The position numbers were made by a program, and so were the translations under genes. Below, piece by piece: positions 47,001 through 53,970 of a DNA stretch of 59,691 nt. Source of the DNA: an uncultured Myxococcales bacterium (GTDB taxonomy: Bacteria; Myxococcota_A; UBA9042; CAIXZC01). A model generated the notes under the pieces. It ran no database searches and was not told where the DNA came from. It saw only the letters and a program-made list of their open reading frames with translations. Every line of letters begins with the position of its first letter. Position 1 is the stretch's first letter. The stretch lies in assembly GCA_903895725.1 (NCBI GenBank), contig CAITUV010000071.1, forward strand, positions 1 to 59,691, read 5' to 3'.

Positions 47001-48132
47001 TGTCAGCGCCCGCTTCCGGGCCCTGACACTTGCCCTCAACGCCGGATACCGCTGGCAGGGGGACACGACCCTTCTCAACGTCGTCGATGCCGACCGGATC
47101 ACCGGTGGTCTGGGACTGTCGTTTGCTCCCGGCGGCACCCCGTGGGAGGCCGGCGTCGAGCTGACTGGAGCCGCCCGTGCCGATGAGCCGTTTGCCCGCT
47201 CCGAAGAGATCCAGGCCGAGGTCGATGCCGGCGTCCGCTACCGCATCGGGCCCTTCCGCGTCCTGGTCGGTGGCGGAAAGGGGCTGACTCCCGGGTTCTC
47301 CACGCCCGACTGGCGGGCCTTTGCTGGCCTCGACTACGGCTGGCGGCCGGACCCCGACCGGGACAAGGACGGGATCCCCAACCTCGAGGACCGCTGCCCC
47401 GACAAACCGGAAGACCCCGACGGCTTCCAGGATGCCGACGGTTGCCCCGACGAGGACAACGACCGGGACGGAATCCACGATCCCGAGGACAAGTGTATCA
47501 ACGAGCCCGAAGACCTCGATGCCTTCGAGGATGAGGACGGTTGTCCCGACTTCGACAATGACAAGGATACCGTGCCGGACAAGACCGATCAGTGCCCGCT
47601 CCAGGCCGAGGACCTCGACAAGTTCGAGGACGAGGACGGCTGTCCCGACCTGGACAACGACGGCGACGGAATCCCCGACAAGGTCGACAAGTGCCCGCTC
47701 GAGAAGGAGGTCTTCAACGACTATCAGGACGAGGACGGCTGCCCGGACAAGAAGCTCGCCGAATTCCAGAAGGAGGCCCGGCGGATCCAGATCCTCGACA
47801 AGGTCCACTTCAAGTTCATGAGGGCCGAGCTCGAACCGTCGGCCTTCCCGATTCTCGACCAGGTGGCGCAGATCCTTGCCGAGAACCCGCAGGTACTCTT
47901 CGTGCAGGTCGAGGGGCACACCGACAAGACCGGGAGTCACCAGTTCAACATGGAGCTGTCCCTGGCCCGCGCCGAGTCGGTCGTCGGTTACCTCATCGGG
48001 CGGGGGATCGATCCGGCCCGGCTCGGAGCCGTGGGTTACGGCTACGACCGCCGCATCGACTACCGCTCCGGTCCGGAGGCCAACCTGAACAACCGCCGTG
48101 TGGAGTTCAACATCCTGAAGTTCGCGGAGTAG
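41011..48132 (+). CDS. Giant thrombospondin-type-3 (Ca-binding Asp-rich) repeat protein fused to an OmpA module
   Basis: 2373-aa protein. Signal peptide ending RLARA; residues about 29-1730 are dozens of DTDGDGLxDxxE / NPLDPDxDxDG repeats (thrombospondin type 3/EF-like Ca2+ sites). There follows a tail VTCAAAASGAGRG, TM helix (1756-1772) and Arg, like a myxobacterial C-terminal sorting signal. In the same frame, with no stop, comes a second signal-peptide-like stretch (VFLACALGFLLMSSQARA from residue 1811), a beta-barrel-like domain, five further TSP3 units of the NLEDRCPDKPEDPDGFQDADGCPDED type and an OmpA peptidoglycan-binding domain (VEGHTDKTGS, LSLARAESV, NNRRVEF). A GTG at 46441 could start the second part separately. 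Either a true fusion or two genes that lost the stop between them. Start chosen by signal peptide. Confidence 0.8.
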   Translation: MATWIHRSILPAVALSTVLLAAPRLARAADTDADGLEDEWELSYFVSLAQENGSSDPDGDLLTNLEEQALGTDPTRQDTDGDGLPDAFEANSPGYNPLDMDADGDFLSDAAEFGAGTDPSEPDSDSDGLTDFIEVSKGYNPLSGDTDQGGVWDGEEVLVDKTDPIDPADDAFDSDDDGTTYFCEQQLGTNPFASDSDGDWLPDGQENANLDCLWQPELGETDPANADTDGDGLDDGWEVMVYETDPFVPDTDGDGLTDGEEHLLRLTQFECLDPANEDSDRDGLLDSEEIQGAVPSSPCYPDTDEDGIFDISELFDQTGPADPTQHAPDPDNDGLSDDFEQQKVGSKPDDPDTDGDGLNDAQELLPLDDGFVTAPLDADTDDDGILDGKEGGILVEGYLSGGTSPVAWDSDKDALSDGQEKGLTAPQKSPKDPDATDPAKFKADSQQSTTTNPLDNDTDDDTLDDGEEDKDLDGKQDNSETDPDLFDTDGDGMDDAWETAYWSPVVCAGAPGGPLDPLDAGDKYLDNDNDGLSNFKEYQLTKIVKGEIIKNQTNPCKVDTDGDGLGDKTEVYGTYGLIGPQGQGTDPNDTDTDDDQITDGNEDKDHNGKWNPLTETNPLQKDTDGDGLDDGFEGKVVGTDPKKADTDGDGLSDGMEYNLVGTNPLVPDTDADGLGDGVEAGVSGKDSCPADKSNPHVKDTDGDGLFDGLEDADGDGCFDKDAGETSAIDPDTDGDKLNDGVETGKGKDEDPASTTDPLNKDSDEDGLWDSHEDKNKNGKVDPDETDPNVKDTDNGGVPDGTEVLVDGTDPLNPLDDLVADPDGDGLTNGEEKTIGTNPYDADTDGDTIPDPMEVGENHLSPPDHDGDGDIDAVDPDSDADGIPDAVEAGDADPETPPVDSNSDETADYLDDDSDGDGIPDSVEWAVDANGDGLADPDADEDGTPNYLDLDSDDAQEEDAVEGTGDTDGDGIPNFVDPVEDSQTEVDSDGDGLTDQEEEEDTLTDPFNPDTDDDGLNDKEEVDGVTDPLDADCDDDGLEDGLEAQADGDADGLPGPLDPDGDDDGVFDGTEAGVEEPAPPFEYPSQNGQTYSISGTDPAAGNFEPDQDSGTTTDPTLADSDQDGASDGAEDPNANGTIDLGEMDPLDPDDAGLTPAEIDEVLADEDGDGLTDRQEWAAGILTPDGDGDEDGLSDGMEHNWRCDTDRDGLRNLLDPDSDGDGLGDGQEEGLASPSLPEHTALRYRNFTPDADPATTTFMLLPDSDHDGMRDGREDANHNGLVDPGETDPFFPEDEVDPDDADSDLLPDAEEKAFGLDPADCDVDDDGLLDGLEPNWAFDTDRDGLAAALEPDADNDGLADGTEAGVFSLSDPDCTDMDKGNFILDSEMSVNTFAAVPDTDRGGLSDGSEDTDKNGVVDSGETDPSNPADDADLCTDTDGDLLCDVEETLWLTDPLDADSDDDGLLDGAEHNWRFDSDADGLINALDPDSDGDDLPDGLELGAVEPIPAGQTEIDGQVVPVAGTDLEAGFFSADLEPSTTTFMLVADSDRGGVADGQEDTNRNGRIDPGETNPEDPTDDGKTNPDVDGDGIPNDVETAIGTDPTNADSDGDTIPDGVEVGKDQQAPPDSDSDGTIDALDADSDGDSIPDATEAGDSVLETPPVDTDGDETPDYLDLDSDEDGLTDELENTFYHTDPTQVDTDGGGADDQLEVTKHMTDPLDPDDDYRGWFEDGASVQGGVTCAAAASGAGRGPASQALPAMLALLGILLAGLRLLSGRGGGGPSQAHPPRVGRPSTAARGRLAPSARGAWLVGVFLACALGFLLMSSQARADYTPDPNAHHPDAYHTTIEANSFRLAPDGEGILSVQTGTLPRHLELRAGFTLHYADSPLTVIRDGEVLRTLVDHRVESHLSAAVGLFDLFDVGLQVPVTFYQDAVYPGLKLGDVGWGGVGDLAAFARLRAPFPETFPIALALFLPVYFPTGDENAYMGTGRFATHPSLAVSARFRALTLALNAGYRWQGDTTLLNVVDADRITGGLGLSFAPGGTPWEAGVELTGAARADEPFARSEEIQAEVDAGVRYRIGPFRVLVGGGKGLTPGFSTPDWRAFAGLDYGWRPDPDRDKDGIPNLEDRCPDKPEDPDGFQDADGCPDEDNDRDGIHDPEDKCINEPEDLDAFEDEDGCPDFDNDKDTVPDKTDQCPLQAEDLDKFEDEDGCPDLDNDGDGIPDKVDKCPLEKEVFNDYQDEDGCPDKKLAEFQKEARRIQILDKVHFKFMRAELEPSAFPILDQVAQILAENPQVLFVQVEGHTDKTGSHQFNMELSLARAESVVGYLIGRGIDPARLGAVGYGYDRRIDYRSGPEANLNNRRVEFNILKFAE

Positions 48133-48138
48133 GGGAGG

Positions 48139-48196
48139 AGGCGGGGTTCGGGGTTCGGGGGGCGATTACGATTGCGATGCCGATGCCGATGCCGAG
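48139..48196. repeat. Short tandem repeats directly 3' of the giant OmpA fusion
   Basis: GGGGTTCGGGGTTCGGGG (7-bp unit) followed by hexamers GATTACGATTGCGATGCCGATGCCGATGCC. It begins within 10 bp of the stop codon. The hexamer part resembles the array at 32976-33052. Confidence 0.75.
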
Positions 48197-48231
48197 TGGG
48201 AGGGGGGAGGGAAGGCTGGCCGTTCAACGCT

Positions 48232-49035
48232 TCAGTTGGAGGGGACGGGGAGAACCAGGGCTGCGGTGGCTTCGGTGTGGTCGGCCGGGTTCACGACGAA
48301 GACCGAGATCAGGTCGCCCGGGACACCGGCTACCTGGATGGAGAACTCACCCACCGTGTTGGCCTGAGTGAGAACCTTGTCTCCTCCGGTCAGGTTGGCC
48401 GCCACGACCGTGGCCAGCGGGGTTACCGAGAACGGCGTCCCGATCACGTCCACGATGCCGTCGCCCGCCACGAGAACGGTGACACCACCCGACTCGCCCC
48501 CCGCAATGCCGTCATACTCGGCCGGGGGCTGGTTGAACCCGGGATCACCCTGCTTCTCGGCCCCCGCATCCATCCAGGGGCGGGCATCGGAATCGCTGGC
48601 GGGGTCGGGGATGGCCAGGTCGACGACCACGGTTTCGTCGGTATCGGGGTAGTGGAAGGTCAGGGTCAACTTGGGCGGCTTGATCTTGGGGATCACGATG
48701 ACGAATGAACCGTCACCCGCCACGGAGGCCCCGTTCTCGTCGCCGTCCGCCCCGGGCTCTTCCCCTTCTTCACCACCCCCGGCGTATGCGCTGTCGGCAC
48801 CCTGGGCGGCTCCCTCTGCGCCGACCACCACCATCTGCCCCGACTCGTCCGGGGCGCTCGAGAAGATCAGATCTTCGTCCACGGACTTGGCCACTGCCGG
48901 TTCCTCCCCGGCATCGCTGCCTTCGGGAGGCCTGACGAAGGTATCCTGCTCGGGCATGGGTTGCGGGTTGGATTCCAGGCAGCCAGCCACAAGCAAAGCA
49001 AGGCCGAGCATCACAGGCCGGATTGTCGTTTTCAT
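48232..49035 (-). CDS. Lipoprotein of unknown function
   Basis: 267-aa lipoprotein (MKTTIRPVMLGLALLVAGC, lipobox LVAGC). Residues 25-110 are an acidic Gly/Glu/Asp linker. The C-terminal part has beta-rich stretches KPPKLTLTFHYPDTDETVVVDLAIPDPASD and a final bacterial-Ig-like segment (PFSVTPLATVVAANLTGGDKVLTQANTVGEFSIQVAGVPGDLISVFVVN). That segment resembles the carboxypeptidase-regulatory/Ig folds found in surface proteins. GGAGGGAGCC precedes the ATG; the longer upstream frame is not protein-like. Separate from its neighbours on both sides. Confidence 0.72.
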   Translation of the reverse strand: MKTTIRPVMLGLALLVAGCLESNPQPMPEQDTFVRPPEGSDAGEEPAVAKSVDEDLIFSSAPDESGQMVVVGAEGAAQGADSAYAGGGEEGEEPGADGDENGASVAGDGSFVIVIPKIKPPKLTLTFHYPDTDETVVVDLAIPDPASDSDARPWMDAGAEKQGDPGFNQPPAEYDGIAGGESGGVTVLVAGDGIVDVIGTPFSVTPLATVVAANLTGGDKVLTQANTVGEFSIQVAGVPGDLISVFVVNPADHTEATAALVLPVPSN

Positions 49036-49210
49036 GGCTCCCTCCACGACTTGCCATGATATCAGAGTGCAACCCGCGTGCCAACCGGCGGTAGAGGTTG
49101 ACGCTGCAAGGCCCGGGCGCTTCCAGCGGCTCTCGTACCCGTCGCGCTCGGTGTGGAGAAAGATCCCGTCTCCGGAGATGACTGTGCACGGTCTGCCGAC
49201 ACTCGATGCG

Positions 49211-50437
49211 TCAGAGCGCACCAACCGGGACCGCCGTCACCCGATCCGTGAGAGGGATTGACTGGTGCACCAGGCAGATGAGGGCACCGGGCCCCACCGG
49301 CAGGCGAAGGCGGTCGAGAGCGGAGAAATGGCGGACATCCGCCACCTTGGGAAGCCCGGTCTTCTTGATCTCCAACGGGTAGAGCATCCCGTCGGCCTCC
49401 ACGAGGAGGTCGATCTCCTTGCCATCCCGGTCACGATAGTAGTGCAATGCCACAGGTCGCCCGTTGTGGACATAGCCCTTGAGCAGCTCGCCCACGACGA
49501 AGGTCTCGAAAAACGCCCCGGCCATCGCCCCCGCCTCCAGAGTTCGTGGGGAAGACCACTCCGTCAGGTAGGCAGCAAGGCCGGTATCGTGGAAGTAGAG
49601 CTTTGGCGCCTTGACCAGTCTCTTGGTCACGTTCGAGTGGAAGGGCTCCACCAGGTGCAGCAGGCCGGTCGCCTGCAGGATGGCGAGCCAGTGCCGGGCC
49701 GTATTGACTGCCACGTCGGCATCACGTGCCATCTCCGAAACATTCAGCAGGCAGGCGGTCCTGGCCGCTGCGGCTCTCAGGAAGCGGTGGAATGCCATCT
49801 CGTTTCCGACCTGCGCAAGATCCCGTACGTCCCGCAGAAGATAGGTCCGCACATAGGATCCAAAGAAGAGATTCCGGTCAACCTCCGGAGCGAGGGAAAT
49901 GCCGGGAAGGCCCCCCCGGAAGATAGCCTGGAAAGTCGCGTCGAGGTCGCCAACCCCCGTGACTTCCCGACGTTTCGCAATTTCCTCGGGAAGAGGGAGG
50001 AAAGGGGCGGTCCGCTGCGGGCATCCAGTGAGCTCCGACTGGGACATCCCCAGCAGACTCACGACTGCCACTCGGCCGGCGAGCGACTCGGAGATCTCCT
50101 TCATCACATGGAGATGCTGGCTTCCCGTGAGCCAGAAGCTGCCCGATGTCCGTTCCCGATCCACCTGCATCTTGATGAACGGCATCAGCTCCGGCGCGTA
50201 CTGGATTTCGTCGATCAGCACGGGAGGCCGGAACCTCTGGAGGAACAGCCCTGGCTCCGTCCTGGCCAGAGCGAGAGCCGTCGGGTCATCGAGCGTCACG
50301 TAGGTGCGTCCGGCCTCTGCCAGGTGCCGCAGAACCGTGGTCTTGCCCACCTGTCTTGCTCCAACCACCAGCACCGCCGGGAATTGGGCCGATGCCGAGC
50401 GAATGAAGCCCTCTGCCGTCCGGCTGCAGTAGTCCAT
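49211..50437 (-). CDS. AAA ATPase with DUF4143 domain
   Basis: 408-aa protein of the widespread AAA_14/DUF4143 group. Walker A GARQVGKTT and Walker B VLIDEIQY lie in the N-terminal third, with sensor-like TGSQHLHVM. A winged-helix-like region includes NVSEMARDADVAVNTARHWLAILQATGLL. The C-terminal part has the DUF4143 nuclease-like signature DRDGKEIDLLVEADGMLYPLEIKKTG. It is usually found as an isolated gene in many genomes, with no agreed role. A GAGGG site lies 5 bp before the ATG I chose; the ATG at 50449 has no visible site. It lies just outside the integrative element. Confidence 0.88.
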   Translation of the reverse strand: MDYCSRTAEGFIRSASAQFPAVLVVGARQVGKTTVLRHLAEAGRTYVTLDDPTALALARTEPGLFLQRFRPPVLIDEIQYAPELMPFIKMQVDRERTSGSFWLTGSQHLHVMKEISESLAGRVAVVSLLGMSQSELTGCPQRTAPFLPLPEEIAKRREVTGVGDLDATFQAIFRGGLPGISLAPEVDRNLFFGSYVRTYLLRDVRDLAQVGNEMAFHRFLRAAAARTACLLNVSEMARDADVAVNTARHWLAILQATGLLHLVEPFHSNVTKRLVKAPKLYFHDTGLAAYLTEWSSPRTLEAGAMAGAFFETFVVGELLKGYVHNGRPVALHYYRDRDGKEIDLLVEADGMLYPLEIKKTGLPKVADVRHFSALDRLRLPVGPGALICLVHQSIPLTDRVTAVPVGAL

Positions 50438-50628
50438 GCAAACCCTCATCGGCTATATTGCAGGCAGACTGAAAAATAGCCGAAGTCCAGCCCGCCGTCA
50501 AGTGGCATGGGCCGAGTTCATACCACTCGGTGAGCCAGTCGGAACCGGCGGGCCGGGCACGTTGGCGGCCGCACTTTTCCCTTGACTCCGCCCCTCTCCC
50601 CGTGTAAATCCGGGGCCGTTGACAATCC

Positions 50629-50700
50629 GGGCGATTAACTCAGCGGTAGAGTGCTATCTTCACACGGTAGAAGTCACTGGTTCAAATCCAGTATCGCCCA
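50629..50700 (+). tRNA. tRNA-Val (CAC)
   Basis: Cloverleaf is complete: acceptor GGGCGAT/ATCGCCC, D stem ACTC/GAGT, anticodon stem CTATC/GGTAG with loop TTCACAC (anticodon CAC at 50661-50663), T arm ACTGG-TTCAAAT-CCAGT. The CCA end is not encoded. The T loop reads TTCAAAT where TTCGAAT is usual, and the duplicated half at 59251 has the usual form. It is the insertion site of the integrative element. Confidence 0.95.
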
Positions 50701-50702
50701 CC
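50656..50702 (+). repeat. attL: tRNA-Val 3' half
   Basis: 47 bp running from the anticodon stem through the T arm and acceptor stem to two bases past the tRNA end. Identical to the stretch at 59251-59297 except for A versus G in the T loop. Confidence 0.88.
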
Positions 50703-50732
50703 TTACATCCATGCGGGCTTGCGCGTGTTTCC

Positions 50733-51896
50733 TCACCGGGCGGCGGTGTGCGAATCCGGTTCGCGTACGGTCTCGCGTACGGTTTTGACCGAAACCCCCC
50801 ACTTCCGGCTTGCTTCCACGGTCGCCGGACTGACCGGGCACTGGAATGCGGATACCGCCCTGGCCGTGTCCAGGTGGTCGGGCAGGATGTGCGCGTACAG
50901 CTCGGTCACCCGCTGGTGTGAGTGGCCAAGGATCCTCGCGACCAGGAGCAGGTCCTTTGTCACGCGGACAAGCTCGGTAGCGTATGTGTGGCGCAGCGTG
51001 TGCGGTCCGCCTTCGAGCCCTGCCCTCTTCCTCGCCTCGTCAAACTTCCGTTGCGGCCAATAGGCGTACTTTCCGCCGGTTTCGGGGCAGGGAAACACCC
51101 ATTCCTTTGAGCGGCGCTTGTCCCCCGCGAGCCAGGGAAGGAGCGCATCGTTGATGGGAATCTCCCGGCTTTTCCCGTTCTTGGGCTGCCATTCCTCGCA
51201 GGCCTCGATCAGGATCCGCCGGTTGTCCAGGTCCACGTTGCGCCACTTGAGCGCCATTGCCTCCCCCCTCCTGCAGCCGGTGTTGGCCAGGAAGACTACC
51301 AGGGGGAGAATGTCGGGGTGAAGCTCGGCCGCCGCACCGCACAACCGCTGCACCTCCTCGGGAGTCCAGGCGAGCGCCCTCCGCTTGCCGCGTACGGGCA
51401 GGCGGATCAGCTTGGGCGAGGCGCAGGGGATCCCCAGTGTCCTGGCGTAGGAGAGGATCGCCCCGAGCACCTTGAGCTGGTCGTTGATCGTGGACTGGCG
51501 CAGCCCCTTGCGAAGCTGAGCCCGCTTGAAGTCCTCCACGTGTGTGGCTTCGATCGCGTCAAGCCTTGTTCCTCCGAAGTGCTCGGTGAGAGTTGCGATC
51601 TGGTACTTCCTGACGGTCCACGTGCTGGCCTTGAGGTGGTTCTCCGCGTGCAGGCGGTAGTCGCCCGTGCAGAAGTCCAAGAACGTCGGAGCGTATTGCT
51701 CCTGCGCCTTCGAGCCCTGTGCTTCGGGTTCCCGCACCTCGTGTTGCGGCACCGGATCGTCCGGTTCCAGGAGCATTTGGGCCTCCACCTGTCTGGCGTC
51801 GGCCTTGGTTCCTGTGACGATCCGATCCCGGCGCTGGCCTTTGCGCCAGATGCGCACCCGCCACTTGTTGCGTTGATCCATCGGGTAGATTGCCAT
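50733..51896 (-). CDS. Tyrosine site-specific integrase
   Basis: 387-aa phage-type integrase catalysing recombination of the element with tRNA-Val. N-terminal SAM-like core-binding domain (EQYAPTFLDFCTGDYRLHAENHLKASTWTVRKYQ), then the catalytic domain with Arg in NTGCRRGEAMALKW, HTLRHTYATE (H-x-x-R), GHSHQRVTELY with nucleophile Tyr in ELYAHI, and a normal tail. GGAGG lies 7 bp before the ATG reading MAIYPMDQ. Its 3' end points at the tRNA gene, about 30 bp away. It is overlapped at the start by the HTH gene. Confidence 0.93.
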   Translation of the reverse strand: MAIYPMDQRNKWRVRIWRKGQRRDRIVTGTKADARQVEAQMLLEPDDPVPQHEVREPEAQGSKAQEQYAPTFLDFCTGDYRLHAENHLKASTWTVRKYQIATLTEHFGGTRLDAIEATHVEDFKRAQLRKGLRQSTINDQLKVLGAILSYARTLGIPCASPKLIRLPVRGKRRALAWTPEEVQRLCGAAAELHPDILPLVVFLANTGCRRGEAMALKWRNVDLDNRRILIEACEEWQPKNGKSREIPINDALLPWLAGDKRRSKEWVFPCPETGGKYAYWPQRKFDEARKRAGLEGGPHTLRHTYATELVRVTKDLLLVARILGHSHQRVTELYAHILPDHLDTARAVSAFQCPVSPATVEASRKWGVSVKTVRETVREPDSHTAAR

Positions 51897-52080
51897 GTCG
51901 GGCCTCCTGTTGCAGGCCGAACAGCTCCTCGATGCCGGTGCGGTGGATTCGCCACCCCCGGCCCATCTTGCACGCGTGGGGGATCCGCCCTTCCCGGCAG
52001 AGCTGGACAACCGTCTTCACCGGAAGCTGGAGCCACTCGGCTGCCTGCTTCGGGGTGAGGAAGTCCGGTTGCCGGTCCAT
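51559..52080 (-). CDS. Excisionase-like helix-turn-helix protein overlapping the integrase
   Basis: The first about 60 residues (DFLTPKQAAEWLQLPVKTVVQLCREGRIP, then MGRGWRIHRTGIEELF) are a winged HTH of the excisionase/MerR-like HTH_17 class, preceded by a purine-rich GGGGGACTGC site. The frame stays open 338 bp into the integrase gene, but the last about 110 residues are simply the integrase N terminus read in another frame and are low in structure. Either the protein carries a meaningless tail or the pair is joined by frameshifting. Expected roles are recombination directionality and control of the promoter at 52237-52265, whose sites it could bind. The total of 173 aa is long for an excisionase. 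Confidence 0.7.
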   Translation of the reverse strand: MDRQPDFLTPKQAAEWLQLPVKTVVQLCREGRIPHACKMGRGWRIHRTGIEELFGLQQEARHGNLPDGSTQQVAGAHLAQRPAPGSDRHRNQGRRQTGGGPNAPGTGRSGAATRGAGTRSTGLEGAGAIRSDVLGLLHGRLPPARGEPPQGQHVDRQEVPDRNSHRALRRNKA

Positions 52081-52236
52081 GCAGTCCCCCCTTACGCCAC
52101 TGTTCGGCACTGACTTGGTTGAGGCCCGCCAAGTCCTCGCAATGCCGGATTGTCAAAGAGCGCCGCCCCCCGTCGCCGGCCAGAAAGGACCGGCAACGCC
52201 TGCCGGACTGACCGCACCAGTCCAGTAAACCCTGGT

Positions 52237-52265
52237 AGTATAGCTAGGCTTTCTAGTAATGTCAA
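52237..52265 (-). promoter_or_regulatory. Consensus sigma70 promoter for the HTH-integrase operon
   Basis: On the minus strand: TTGACA (52265-52260), spacer of exactly 17 bp, TATACT (52242-52237). Near-perfect match in a GC-rich genome. The predicted transcript starts about 52230, roughly 150 bp before the HTH start codon. Two CTAG sites lie in the spacer. Confidence 0.82.
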
Positions 52266-52301
52266 GCTCAGAAATGAGTCTAGAGTCACTAGACATGCTA
52301 G
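52244..52301. promoter_or_regulatory. 9-bp-phased CTAG operator array
   Basis: Five CTAG tetramers at 52244, 52253, 52280, 52289 and 52298: all spacings are 9 bp or 27 bp. Neighbouring pairs make CTAG-N5-CTAG palindromes (CTAGGCTTTCTAG, CTAGAGTCACTAG, CTAGACATGCTAG), two of which overlap. The first pair lies between the -35 and -10 of the promoter; the other three lie upstream. CTAG is rare in such DNA, so five in register are not chance. They look like sites for a dimeric or oligomeric repressor. From 52302 to the next start (52606) I see nothing else I can name. Confidence 0.75.
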
Positions 52302-52605
52302 ACTTATCGGCTCAAAGCAAACACTAAACAACAATATCACGCAGAAATCCATTGTAATCCAATCCCTCCTTCCAGTCGCCGCCAGAGAAATGCCCGACTG
52401 CCGGCGGGGCCTCCGTTGCCGGGGTGGCCGGCGTTGCCGGTTTGGTTGGTTCGGCCGGCTCGGCGAGAGTGATGCGAGGGACTCGCGTGTATCGCACGCG
52501 CGTCGGCCGAGCGCATAATGCGCCCGCGGTTGGCGACAGCGAACAACGTCGCACTTTGCCGATAATGGCCGCAATACTCCACTGGGTGGCCTGCGGTCTG
52601 GGGTT

Positions 52606-53796
52606 ATGCCGTCGATCCGTTTCGATGCGCTCCTCACGATCTTCCTCCTCGATGTCAACGGTGGTACTCTGCATCGGGCCGTAATGCCGATCCGGTCAGG
52701 AAGTCGCGGAGTTTCGCCGAGAAACGGCCTGGGAACTGGAGGAGCGGTGGATCACATCGAGAGCGTGGCCCTGGACTGCATAAGGTTCGGCGAGTCGTTG
52801 CGGAGCAATCCGTACCGGCTCCTGCTCGGTGATTCGCGAACGGAGCTGTGCCGGATGATCGCGGACGACAACACTCCGCCCATCGTGGTTCCCGTTCCGA
52901 TCGGGCGCAAGTCCGGCCCGGCCGCGTTCGAGGGGGCGCAGTACACTCTGCACCGGATGCGGCTCGTCTTCCCGGTCGGCATTGCTGGCGGGCGGCCTCG
53001 CCGGATCCCAGCGCCTCATGACTCTGCCGCCGTCCTTCAAACCCTGGAGCAGACTGCGGGCAAACGCAGGAGTCTCTGCCTTGAAGCCAGGCTTGGCGAG
53101 CTTGCCGAGCTTGTGCAACGGCTTGGCCGATTCGGTCTCTCGGATCTCGCACGGGAACGCGGTGCGCCCAACCTTGGCACGTACTCCAAGGATCTATGGG
53201 CGCAGATGGATGCGTTCATGCCCCACGCTGTTCTGATCGATGACGACCGGTTCTGGCTGGCCGTGTGCAACGAGGTCCGGGCCGGGAACATGGCCCGTCT
53301 CGCGGGCTTCTTCACTCCGCCGCCTCCCGCTGGCCGCCCGGTCTCCAAGATCGTGAACGAGTGCATCATCGGCCTCATCGGTCTCGCCTCACGTGCTCTC
53401 GCCCGCAACAAGGAGCCGGTGACGCTGGCTCGGGCCTCCGGGTTGGTGCAGCAGTGGCAGCTTCGAGTCGAGCTGCAGCCCGCTCGCCGGGCGCTGAGGA
53501 AGCGCATTTGTCCGAGAGGCGAGCTCCCTTCCGGTGTAGAGCTGGCGGCCGTTGCGAACGCGCTCCGCGACAAGTTCCCGCAGTTGACCCGGGCGAAGCT
53601 GAAGAACAGCCTGCGCGAGTTGCTGGCAGGCGGGAGGGTGCGTGTCCCGAACGCTGCGAGGCTCCTCCTGCTTGGCCTTCCGCTATGGAGTCAGGGCGGG
53701 CTGCACCGGCACATACTGAGCGCGGCCGGGCTTGGCAAGGAGTGCGAGGGGGTGGTGGAGTACTTGGCGGGGGCGGGAGAGGCGGACGGGACGTAG
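52606..53796 (+). CDS. Protein of unknown function in the integrative element
   Basis: 396-aa open frame with no recognised domain. It is Arg/Leu-rich with patches DRFWLAVCNEVRAGNMARLAGFF and ARRALRKRICPRGELPSGVELAAVANALRDKFPQLTRAKLKNSL. The second resembles a DNA-binding or winged-helix-like region typical of replication or regulatory proteins of mobile elements, but I cannot name a family. The start is uncertain: GTG at 52747 has GGAGGAG just before it and would give 349 aa; ATGs at 52606 and 52684 have weak sites. No signal peptide. It has the GC content of the chromosome, unlike the cargo after it. A hairpin pair follows its stop. Confidence 0.6.
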   Translation: MPSIRFDALLTIFLLDVNGGTLHRAVMPIRSGSRGVSPRNGLGTGGAVDHIESVALDCIRFGESLRSNPYRLLLGDSRTELCRMIADDNTPPIVVPVPIGRKSGPAAFEGAQYTLHRMRLVFPVGIAGGRPRRIPAPHDSAAVLQTLEQTAGKRRSLCLEARLGELAELVQRLGRFGLSDLARERGAPNLGTYSKDLWAQMDAFMPHAVLIDDDRFWLAVCNEVRAGNMARLAGFFTPPPPAGRPVSKIVNECIIGLIGLASRALARNKEPVTLARASGLVQQWQLRVELQPARRALRKRICPRGELPSGVELAAVANALRDKFPQLTRAKLKNSLRELLAGGRVRVPNAARLLLLGLPLWSQGGLHRHILSAAGLGKECEGVVEYLAGAGEADGT

Positions 53797-53825
53797 CTGG
53801 CTACTCGGGCTCGTAGTGCTTTCGT

Positions 53826-53869
53826 CCACGCTTGCGTGGTTGCACGTCCGGCCCGCTTCGAAGGGCCGG
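53826..53869 (+). terminator. Two hairpins after the 396-aa gene
   Basis: CCACGC-TT-GCGTGG (53826-53839) and CCGGCCC with GGGCCGG (53848-53869, 8-base loop). The second has no U-tract, so it may be an imperfect terminator. It lies between two genes with separate promoters. Confidence 0.4.
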
Positions 53870-53891
53870 TGTCCTCTGCAAGAAAAACACC

Positions 53892-53920
53892 TTGACATCA
53901 GACGCCCCGGCCGGGATAGT
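53892..53920 (+). promoter_or_regulatory. Promoter for the cargo operon
   Basis: TTGACA (53892-53897), 17 bp, GATAGT (53915-53920), the -35 being perfect and the -10 four of six. About 50 bp before the first small paralogue. Confidence 0.6.
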
Positions 53921-53970
53921 TGATTCTTGGACACGGGATCAAATCGCAACGGCTTCTACGGGAGGCATTC

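Noticed and set aside
52092..52658. Long minus-strand frame upstream of the HTH gene
   Set aside because: It spans the promoter and operators, has Arg/Pro-rich shadow composition and no start signal.
53848..53869. Hairpin as attachment site
   Set aside because: It has no similarity to the tRNA-Val att core and is better read as a transcript-end structure.
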